A stretch of DNA of 14,030 nucleotides from Pseudomonadota bacterium (GTDB taxonomy: Bacteria; Pseudomonadota; Gammaproteobacteria; Burkholderiales; Methylophilaceae), in assembly GCA_029549705.1 (NCBI GenBank), contig JAKPIR010000071.1:1-14030 (forward strand), in the 5' to 3' direction. The position numbers and the translations under genes are program-made. Under the pieces are notes generated by a model that was given only the letters and a program-made list of their open reading frames with translations, ran no database searches and was not told the DNA's origin. Of the stretch, positions 6,581-12,919 are shown piece by piece. Every line of letters begins with the position of its first letter. The stretch's first letter is position 1.

Positions 6581-7840
6581 ATGACTGCCTGTCGCGCCGT
6601 TTTAGTTTCTGCACCTGCTTCTGGGCAAGGTAAAACCCTTGTTACTGCTGCACTTGCACGGGCCTGGCGCAATCAAGGTTTGCGCGTGCAAGCCTTTAAG
6701 TGTGGACCAGACTTCTTAGACCCGATGATTTTAGAGTTGGCAACTGGGCATCCTGTTTATCAGCTTGACTTTACCATGTGTGGTGAAACTGATTGCCAAG
6801 CGCAGTTGTACAAGGCCGCACAGCAGGCTGACTTAATTATTATTGAAGGCGTGATGGGCTTATATGATGGCACCCCATCAAGCGCTGACATTGCAACTCG
6901 TTTTGATGTACCTGTGCTCATCACCATTGATGCTGGCGGCATGGCACAAACCTTTGGTGCTGTGGCCAGCGGCTTATTAAACTTCAACCCAAAATTAAAA
7001 TCTGCAGGCACCTTTGCCAATAAAGTGGGTAGCCAAGGGCATGCCGATTTGCTGCGTAGCAGCTTGCCTACAGGCATAGCATGGTTTGGCGCATTACAAA
7101 AAAACCCGCAATTTGCATTGCCAGAACGCCATTTGGGCCTATTTCGTGCCGGTGAAATTGGTAACTTAGATGACATCATTGAAGCCGCGGCCAACGCACT
7201 GGCTACAGATTTGCCACTGCCGCCTATGGTTAGCTTTAGTCAACCAGCAAAACAAACTTACCCACAACTTTTGGCCAACAAAACCATTGCCATTGCAAAA
7301 GACGATGCGTTTTGCTTTATCTATCAAGCCAATCTGGACTGGTTGATTGAAATGGGTGCAACACTCACGTATTTCTCACCGCTGCATGATACGGCGTTGC
7401 CTGAGGCCGATGCTTACTGGTTGCCCGGGGGCTATCCAGAGCTGCATCTTGCAGAAATCAGCAAGAATACGGCCATGAAAAACGCGCTTCAGCAGGCGGC
7501 CATTGCCCATAAACCTATCCTTGCAGAGTGTGGCGGCATGATGGCGCTCTCGGCAAGCATTAACGGTAATCCAGCTTTTAATGTACTGCCAGGCAACAGC
7601 CAAATACATGACAAATTGCAGGGATTGGGCGCTATTAAGGTAGCTCTAGCCGATGGTGAAATCGGGTCACATACTTTTCACTACGGCAGTTTTGCAACGC
7701 CGCTAACACCTTCGTACATAGCAAAAACACGCTTCGGCAAAGCCGAAAACATTTATCAGCATGGCAGTATCACCGCAAGTTTCTTGCACTTTTACTTTGC
7801 CTCTAACCCACAGGTAGCGGCACGCCTGTTTTTGTCATGA
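6581..7840 (+). CDS. cobB: Cobyrinate a,c-diamide synthase (CobB/CbiA)
   Basis: Glutamine- and ATP-dependent amidation of the a and c carboxylates of the corrin ring. Of 419 residues, the N-terminal half is a dethiobiotin-synthetase-like domain with the P-loop APASGQGKT (11-19), KCGPDFLDP and the IIEGVMGLYDG motif. The C-terminal half is a class I glutamine amidotransferase domain with AIAKDDAFCFIYQANL, YWLPGGYPELH, the nucleophile Cys317 in AECGGMM, and terminal HTFHYGSF and SFLHFYFASNP histidines. Slightly shorter than some homologues (430-460). It starts 11 bp after cobO without a good Shine-Dalgarno and overlaps bluB by 4 bp. Its presence without ring-building genes suggests use on imported incomplete corrinoids or a pathway completed elsewhere. 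Confidence 0.94.
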   Translation: MTACRAVLVSAPASGQGKTLVTAALARAWRNQGLRVQAFKCGPDFLDPMILELATGHPVYQLDFTMCGETDCQAQLYKAAQQADLIIIEGVMGLYDGTPSSADIATRFDVPVLITIDAGGMAQTFGAVASGLLNFNPKLKSAGTFANKVGSQGHADLLRSSLPTGIAWFGALQKNPQFALPERHLGLFRAGEIGNLDDIIEAAANALATDLPLPPMVSFSQPAKQTYPQLLANKTIAIAKDDAFCFIYQANLDWLIEMGATLTYFSPLHDTALPEADAYWLPGGYPELHLAEISKNTAMKNALQQAAIAHKPILAECGGMMALSASINGNPAFNVLPGNSQIHDKLQGLGAIKVALADGEIGSHTFHYGSFATPLTPSYIAKTRFGKAENIYQHGSITASFLHFYFASNPQVAARLFLS

Positions 7841-8535
7841 GGCAAAATCGCGCATTTGAAATGCATTCCCCGCACCGCTATTCTGATGCAGAAATTGCTG
7901 CCGTGTACCGAACGATTGCCGAGCGACGCGATATGCGGCATTTTTTATCCACACCGGTAAATTCTGAAACACTCACGCGGATTTTACAGGCAGCGCACCA
8001 CGCACCTAGCGTAGGCTTAATGCAACCTTGGCGATTTATCCGCATCACCGATACCGCCACACGTGCCGCGATGCACCAACTGGTTGATGAAGAGCGTGCG
8101 CAAACTGCCAAAGCCATCGGCGAATACGAAAATACCGCGCGCATGGCGGAATTTTTGCGCCTGAAAGTGGAAGGCATTTTAGATTGTGGCGAACTGCTGG
8201 TGGCGAGCTTATGCAGTCACCGCGAACATCAGGTATTTGGCCGCCGAACCCTGCCAGAAATGGATATTGCATCAGTAAGTTGCGCCATCCAAAACATGTG
8301 GCTGGCAGCGCGCGCCGAAGGCCTTGGCATGGGCTGGGTTTCAATTTTCGACCCCATTAAACTGAGTACCCTGCTGAACATCCCATCAGGCGCCAAACCA
8401 ATCGCAATTATATGCCTAGGACACGTCAATACGTTTTATAAAGCACCGATGCTCGTTGAAGCAGGTTGGAAAGAACCCAAATCTCTAGCAGAAATGGTGA
8501 TGGAAAATACTTGGTCCACAGATAAGACAGGATAA
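7837..8535 (+). CDS. bluB: 5,6-dimethylbenzimidazole synthase BluB
   Basis: Flavin-destroying enzyme of the nitroreductase fold that uses oxygen to break reduced FMN into dimethylbenzimidazole, the lower ligand of B12. The protein has 232 residues with ERRDMRHF (29-36), HHAPSVGLMQPWRFI, RTLPEMDIASVSCAIQNMWLAAR and GLGMGWVSIFDP. Asp32 and Ser169 fall in the contexts of the catalytic Asp32 and Ser167 of Sinorhizobium meliloti BluB, which separates it from ordinary nitroreductases. The ATGA overlap with cobB favours the start at 7837; Met9 (7861) is the alternative and neither has a clear Shine-Dalgarno. Its presence predicts aerobic production of genuine B12 rather than pseudo-B12. Confidence 0.94.
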   Translation: MRQNRAFEMHSPHRYSDAEIAAVYRTIAERRDMRHFLSTPVNSETLTRILQAAHHAPSVGLMQPWRFIRITDTATRAAMHQLVDEERAQTAKAIGEYENTARMAEFLRLKVEGILDCGELLVASLCSHREHQVFGRRTLPEMDIASVSCAIQNMWLAARAEGLGMGWVSIFDPIKLSTLLNIPSGAKPIAIICLGHVNTFYKAPMLVEAGWKEPKSLAEMVMENTWSTDKTG

Positions 8536-8541
8536 GCTTCA

Positions 8542-9072
8542 ATGGCAAATATTCACTTAATTTTAGGGGGCGCACGTTCAGGAAAAAGCCTATATGCCGA
8601 AGAACTGGCTACGGATTGCGGACTTCCTGTTACCTACATCGCTACCGCACAAGTCTATGATGCTGAATTCAGTAAGCGCATACAGCACCACAAAGACCGC
8701 CGGCCTGCCCATTGGGGTTTGGTAGAAGCGCCGCATTATTTGGCAAAATCCATTGCCACCTTGGCAATGCCAAATCAATGCATCATTGTGGATTGCCTAA
8801 CGCTTTGGCTGGCACAATGGATATGCACTGACTGCAACCCGCCAAAGGAATCTGACTGGCAAAATGAGCGTAGACTGCTACTGGAAGCGCTACCTAAAGC
8901 ACAAGGTACGATTTTTCTGGTGAGTAACGAGGTGGGAATGGGTATTGTGCCGCTGGGCGAAATTAACCGTCAATTTCAAGATGAACAGGGGCGACTCAAC
9001 CAAGCTATTGCAAAAATTGCTGATGAAGTCACTTTTGTCGCCGCCGGCTTACCGCTTAAATTAAAGGGTTAA
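8542..9072 (+). CDS. cobU: Adenosylcobinamide kinase / guanylyltransferase (CobU/CobP)
   Basis: A bifunctional enzyme that phosphorylates adenosylcobinamide and then attaches GMP, activating it for lower-ligand attachment. The 176 residues begin with the P-loop GGARSGKS (9-16), then TYIATAQ, and RIQHHKDRRPAHW, whose second histidine (His50) corresponds to the GMP-accepting His46 of Salmonella CobU. IIVDCLTLWLAQ and the signature VSNEVGMGIVPLGEINRQFQDEQGRLNQ follow. Length is normal. AGGA lies 9 bases before the ATG, 6 bp after bluB. The partner CobS is not in the window. Confidence 0.95.
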   Translation: MANIHLILGGARSGKSLYAEELATDCGLPVTYIATAQVYDAEFSKRIQHHKDRRPAHWGLVEAPHYLAKSIATLAMPNQCIIVDCLTLWLAQWICTDCNPPKESDWQNERRLLLEALPKAQGTIFLVSNEVGMGIVPLGEINRQFQDEQGRLNQAIAKIADEVTFVAAGLPLKLKG

Positions 9073-9074
9073 TC

Positions 9075-9293
9075 ATGCAGATATCAATTTTTAAATTAAA
9101 CAGTGAATATATTGCCTTATGTGATTTACTAAAAACCGAAGGTATCGCAGAAAGTGGCGGGCAAGGTAAGGCCTTCGTTGCAGAAGGAATGGTGTTAGTC
9201 GATGGCCAAATAGAACTACGTAAAACAGCTAAAATACGGGCAGGCCAAACGGTGGAATGTTTGGGGCAAAAAATTTCAGTCGTCAATGCGTAA
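9075..9293 (+). CDS. Small S4-domain RNA-binding protein (YbcJ-like)
   Basis: A 72-residue protein consisting of a single S4 fold. The core SGGQGKAFVAEGMVLVDGQIELRKTAKIRAGQTV matches the S4 pattern of YbcJ-type small proteins, which are thought to bind RNA. It starts 2 bp after the cobU stop, with AAAGGG 6 bases before the ATG, so it is almost certainly co-transcribed with the corrinoid operon. It is the last gene before convergent cobQ. Its role there is unknown. It may be a chance passenger, or it may act on the leader RNA or on translation, but the sequence gives no direct sign of either. Confidence 0.85.
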   Translation: MQISIFKLNSEYIALCDLLKTEGIAESGGQGKAFVAEGMVLVDGQIELRKTAKIRAGQTVECLGQKISVVNA

Positions 9294-9329
9294 GAAATCA
9301 TTTATGGGCGCTTATATAGCCAAAATGGC

Positions 9330-10823
9330 TTAAAGGTAATCTGCAAGTTTTTCCCAATTCAAGTGTTCTTCAACGCAATCGGCCAATCGATTTAGATCTT
9401 TTTCTCGTAACGCTTCATAATCAAAAGGCTGTACCTTTTTTAAGCCTGCCCACGCCAGCCAGGCCGCGCAGGCGTCTGGGTGATCAAACAAGCCGTGCAA
9501 ATACGTGCCCGCGATTTGGCCGTCATGCGACATCGAGCCTTCTGGTTTTCCATCGATGAGCACACATGGTTTCTCTAGCGCTAATCCTGAACTCACGCCC
9601 ATGTGTATTTCGTAGCCTGTCACGGCTGCTTCTGCAAATGCAAGTTTTCCGGTAATTTGCTTCAATTGCTTGGATTTTTCAAGTGTTGTCTCCATGGCCA
9701 GCCAACCAAAACCAGGCGCTGAACCTGCGTCTCCTTCAATGCCATAAGGGTCGTTTAACCTTTCACCCAACATTTGAAAGCCGCCACAAATACCCAATAG
9801 TTTACCGCCGTAACGCAAATGCTTAGTGAGTGCTTGCTCCCACTGATGGGCTAGTAAATACTCAAGGTCGCTGCGTACATTTTTACTACCTGGCAGAATA
9901 ATTAAATCCGCGGGCGGAATTATTTCCCCCATTTTTATAAACTGAAAATCCACTTGTGGGTGCAGACGCAACGCATCAAAGTCGGTGTGGTTGGAAATGT
10001 GCGGAAGAACGGGAACGATGATGTTCAAACGCCTTTCCCGTGCATCAGCAAGTGAGTGAACACTAGCCTTGCCAACCACGTTATCGCCCGCTTGCTGATG
10101 CACGGGTACGGCATCTTCAGCTTCTATATGCAGATTGTGTAGATAAGGTAAAACGCCTAATACGGGTTTGCCCGTTTCTGCTTCCAACCAATCCAACCCT
10201 GGTTGCAACAATGCAATATCACCGCGAAATCGGTTAATGACAAAGCCAATCACGCGCTTTCTTTCGGTTTCTGAAAGCAAAGCTAACGTACCTACAATAT
10301 GTGCAAATACGCCACCACGGTCTATGTCGGCAATCAGAATGACGGGACAATCTACCGCTTCGGCAAAGCCCATATTGGCAATGTCATTTTCGCGCAAGTT
10401 AATTTCTGCGGGGCTTCCTGCGCCTTCTACTATCACACCATCATATTGCGATTTTAAACGTTGCCAAGATTCTAGCACTGCGCGCATCGCTGTCGGTTTG
10501 TAGACGTGATAGCCTGTTGCTTCAAGATTACACACTACTTTACCGTGAATAATCACCTGACAGCCTGTATCTGAATTTGGCTTGAGCAACACAGGGTTCA
10601 TATCGGTATGTGGTCTTAATCCACACGCTTGGGCCTGTACCGCCTGCGCACGACCAATCTCTCCGCCGTCTGTAGTGACCGCAGAATTTAGCGCCATATT
10701 TTGCGGTTTAAATGGGGCAACGCGCACCCCTCTGCGATACAATACACGGCACAACGCCGCAACCAAGGTGCTTTTACCCGCATCTGAAGTGGTCCCTTGA
10801 ACCATAAGTGATGTAAATGTCAT
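9330..10823 (-). CDS. cobQ: Cobyric acid synthase (CobQ/CbiP)
   Basis: Glutamine-dependent amidation of carboxylates b, d, e and g of adenosylcobyrinate a,c-diamide. I start it at 10823 (MTFTSLMVQGTTSDAGKS), where homologues begin, giving 497 residues (usual 480-510). The reading frame stays open for 84 further codons upstream, but these lie antisense to cbiB and show no family resemblance. Domains are the P-loop GTTSDAGKS (10-18) with KPQNMALNS, VIVEGAGSPAEINL and IADIDRGGVFAH, then a C-terminal amidotransferase domain with LPGSKN, the nucleophile Cys346 in GICGGFQMLGE, YEIHMGVS and TYLHGLFDHP. It faces the plus-strand operon tail-to-tail and diverges from cbiB with overlapping start codons. 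The 36-bp gap to the S4 gene contains only a weak AGCC/GGCT hairpin. Confidence 0.95.
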   Translation of the reverse strand: MTFTSLMVQGTTSDAGKSTLVAALCRVLYRRGVRVAPFKPQNMALNSAVTTDGGEIGRAQAVQAQACGLRPHTDMNPVLLKPNSDTGCQVIIHGKVVCNLEATGYHVYKPTAMRAVLESWQRLKSQYDGVIVEGAGSPAEINLRENDIANMGFAEAVDCPVILIADIDRGGVFAHIVGTLALLSETERKRVIGFVINRFRGDIALLQPGLDWLEAETGKPVLGVLPYLHNLHIEAEDAVPVHQQAGDNVVGKASVHSLADARERRLNIIVPVLPHISNHTDFDALRLHPQVDFQFIKMGEIIPPADLIILPGSKNVRSDLEYLLAHQWEQALTKHLRYGGKLLGICGGFQMLGERLNDPYGIEGDAGSAPGFGWLAMETTLEKSKQLKQITGKLAFAEAAVTGYEIHMGVSSGLALEKPCVLIDGKPEGSMSHDGQIAGTYLHGLFDHPDACAAWLAWAGLKKVQPFDYEALREKDLNRLADCVEEHLNWEKLADYL

Positions 10824-11773
10824 TTGATTATTATCCCATCTTAAGCCAATACAGCACAGCCTTAGCTGTGCTTGCGGCAGTACTATTAGACGCATTGCTC
10901 GGTGAGCCAAAACGCTGGCACCCGCTCGTTGGCTTTGGCTGGCTAGCCAATCGTACAGAAACTCGCCTAAACAAGCCGCGCAAGCCCTTAAATGCGCGCA
11001 TGATTGGGTTATGCGCTTGGCTACTCTTATTAACGCCATTCGTATTGCTGAGTTACTTTGCAACGCAAAGTACATTGGGCTGGCTGATTGATGTATTGCT
11101 ACTCTACTTTGCTATCGGCGCACGTAGCTTGATGCAACACGCGCAACAAATCTACACGCCCTTATTACAGCGCAATCTAACTGAGGCGCGCCACGCCATT
11201 AGTATGATTGTGAGCCGCGATACCGCGCAACTCAACGAAACAGAAATCGCCACGGCTACAGTAGAATCTGTATTAGAAAACGGTAACGATGCGATTTTTG
11301 GGGCAATTTTCTGGTTTTTAATTTTTGGTGGCGCGGGCGCACTTGCATTTCGGCTGATGAACACCTTAGATGCCATGTGGGGCTACCGTAGCCCGCGTTT
11401 TATTTATTTTGGCTGGGCTGCCGCCCGATTGGATGACTTGTTCAATTTAATTCCCGCACGATTAACCGCATTAACTTATGCGCTTTGCGGCCACACCAAA
11501 AGCGCCTTAATGTGCTGGCACAAACAAGCCAATACCTGGTATAGCCCAAACGCTGGCCCGGTCATGTCAGCAGGGGCAGGCGCACTTCAGGTAAGCCTTG
11601 GTGGTAGCGCCATTTATCATGGCACGTTAAAACACCGCCCAACATTGGGCCTTGGCCTTCCAGCAAATCATCTGCACATACAAAAAGCCATGCATCTGGT
11701 AAAACGTAGTGTATTGCTGTGGTGCGCCACAATATGCATTTGTTCAACTCTCAGGAGTTTCTATTTTGCTTGA
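10817..11773 (+). CDS. cbiB: Adenosylcobinamide-phosphate synthase (CbiB)
   Basis: Integral membrane enzyme joining adenosylcobyrate to the aminopropanol (phosphate) arm, giving adenosylcobinamide (phosphate). It has 318 residues with the signature LLDALLGEPKRWHPLVGFG, then ARHAISMIVSRDTAQLNETEIATATVES, LENGNDAIFGAIFW, GALAFRLMNTLDAMWGY and MSAGAGALQVSLGG, along with several hydrophobic helices. The ATG at 10817 is fitting for the family. Its start codon overlaps that of divergent cobQ (ATGTCAT), so its promoter and ribosome-binding region lie inside cobQ and no clear Shine-Dalgarno is seen. It overlaps cobD by 8 bp. In the Pseudomonas naming this gene is cobD; I use the Salmonella names for both. 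Confidence 0.94.
   Translation: MSFDYYPILSQYSTALAVLAAVLLDALLGEPKRWHPLVGFGWLANRTETRLNKPRKPLNARMIGLCAWLLLLTPFVLLSYFATQSTLGWLIDVLLLYFAIGARSLMQHAQQIYTPLLQRNLTEARHAISMIVSRDTAQLNETEIATATVESVLENGNDAIFGAIFWFLIFGGAGALAFRLMNTLDAMWGYRSPRFIYFGWAAARLDDLFNLIPARLTALTYALCGHTKSALMCWHKQANTWYSPNAGPVMSAGAGALQVSLGGSAIYHGTLKHRPTLGLGLPANHLHIQKAMHLVKRSVLLWCATICICSTLRSFYFA
10853..10872. repeat. 8-bp perfect inverted repeat inside cbiB, upstream of cobQ
   Basis: AGCACAGC (10853-10860), spacer CTTA, GCTGTGCT (10865-10872). It lies 30-50 bp upstream of the cobQ start, where the cobQ promoter should be, and 36 bp into cbiB. It could be an operator, an RNA hairpin in either transcript, or chance. Confidence 0.5.
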
Positions 11774-12743
11774 ACATGGTGGCAACATCAGCCTTGCGGC
11801 ACAACAATACGGAATCGCCATCGAACATTGGCTGGATTTATCAACCGGCATTAATCCTGATGGCTACCCTATTCCGCCAATTTCACCGACTATTTGGCAA
11901 AAATTGCCCCTTGAAGAGGACGGCCTCATTGAAACTGCCTGCGCGTATTACGGTTGCCAACAGGTGCTGCCAGTTGCAGGCTCTCAAGCGGCTTTGCAGT
12001 TGCTGCCTAAATTGCGTCGGCCTGGCAAAGTAGCAATGTTGAGTCCCATGTACCAAGAGCATGCACATGCATGGCGACAAAACGCGCATGAAGTGACAAC
12101 TTTTACCACGTTCAATGACGATACGCTCAATCAGGCAGACGTTGTACTGCTATGCAACCCCAACAACCCCACTGCACAGTTATTTTCACCCGAAGCATTA
12201 CTGCAACTTCATGCAAAGCTGGCAAGCCGCGGCGGCTGGCTTATTGTTGACGAAGCGTTTATGGATGCAACGCCCGAACATAGCATAGCCCGGCATAGTC
12301 ATTGGGAAGGGCTTATCGTGCTGCGCTCGATTGGCAAGTTTTTTGGTCTTGCCGGCATTAGGGCTGGCTTTTTACTTGGCGCAGCGCCATTACTTAAACA
12401 GGCGCAAGAAATGCTCGGCCCCTGGACACTGAGTGGCCCAAGTCGATTTATCACCAAACAGGCGCTTGCCAATGCAGCATGGCAAAACAACACTCGCTTA
12501 AAGTTAGTGCAATCGAGCGAACGGCTAGTTATGCTACTCGGCCAATTTGGTCTGACCCCACAAGCTGGCACGGCTTTATTTCAGTTCGTACCAAGCCAGC
12601 AAGCCGCGCAGTTGCAACACCATTTGGCAACACAGGGGATTTGGCTTAGGCATTTTCGTGAGCTAAATGCATTACGCTTTGGCTTGCCAACAGAATCAGG
12701 CTGGTTAAGGCTAGAACAGGCATTACAAGAAGTCGCCCTGTAG
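11766..12743 (+). CDS. cobD: L-threonine-O-3-phosphate decarboxylase (CobD/CobC type)
   Basis: Pyridoxal-phosphate enzyme making (R)-1-aminopropan-2-ol phosphate, the linker used by CbiB. I choose a TTG start at 11766: AGGAG (11753-11757) is 8 bases upstream and the product then begins MLEHGGNISLAAQQYGI, like its homologues (LEHGG). The frame also has an ATG at 11709, but that extension is antisense-free overlap with cbiB and has no family resemblance. The protein is 325 residues of the aminotransferase class I/II fold, with LSTGINP, CNPNNPT (130-136), LIVDEAF and the PLP lysine Lys191 in RSIGKFFGLAGIRAG. It overlaps cbiB by 8 bp, so the two products for arm attachment are coupled. It is followed after 62 bp by a palindromic element that can act as a terminator. 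Confidence 0.93.
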   Translation: MLEHGGNISLAAQQYGIAIEHWLDLSTGINPDGYPIPPISPTIWQKLPLEEDGLIETACAYYGCQQVLPVAGSQAALQLLPKLRRPGKVAMLSPMYQEHAHAWRQNAHEVTTFTTFNDDTLNQADVVLLCNPNNPTAQLFSPEALLQLHAKLASRGGWLIVDEAFMDATPEHSIARHSHWEGLIVLRSIGKFFGLAGIRAGFLLGAAPLLKQAQEMLGPWTLSGPSRFITKQALANAAWQNNTRLKLVQSSERLVMLLGQFGLTPQAGTALFQFVPSQQAAQLQHHLATQGIWLRHFRELNALRFGLPTESGWLRLEQALQEVAL

Positions 12744-12805
12744 CGCTAACTTTTAGCGATGGCTACCTGCTCAAAAAATAAGCAAAAAAGTGTAAAAAAC
12801 ACGCA

Positions 12806-12870
12806 CAACCTTTTTCGATGCTCTGAGAGCCTTGTAAATAAAGGCTTCCAGAGCATATTTTTTCTCTCGG
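12806..12870. repeat. Palindromic repeat element, right copy (inverted), terminator after cobD
   Basis: A second copy of the 2946-3010 element, in opposite orientation. Arms are ATGCTCTGAGAGCC (12818-12831) and GGCTTCCAGAGCAT (12843-12856) with an 11-base loop. The left arm differs from the first copy at two adjacent bases, giving one mismatch and one G·U pair in the stem. On the plus strand the stem is followed by ATTTTTTCT, so it should terminate rightward transcription from cbiB–cobD. Shared flanks are CAACCTTTTT on the left and TTTTTTCTC..GG on the right. It occupies most of the 176-bp gap between cobD and recQ; nothing else is seen there. Confidence 0.85.
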
Positions 12871-12919
12871 GCATTTTATTGCTTTAAAAATTGATTTTTT
12901 TAACGTCGCAAAATACTTA

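Noticed and set aside
7837..8535. Generic nitroreductase instead of BluB
   Set aside because: The Asp32 and GWVSIFDP contexts and the position in a cobalamin operon fit BluB specifically.
9312..9330. Terminator between the S4 gene and cobQ
   Set aside because: Only a 4-bp AGCC/GGCT stem with no T-run; too weak to call.
10824..11075. 84-codon N-terminal extension of the cobQ frame
   Set aside because: It is antisense to the well-supported cbiB, has no family resemblance, and CobQ homologues begin at MTFTSLMVQG-like sequence.
11709..11765. ATG-initiated longer form of cobD
   Set aside because: No good ribosome-binding site, lies inside cbiB, and the added residues do not resemble the family; the TTG at 11766 has AGGAG.
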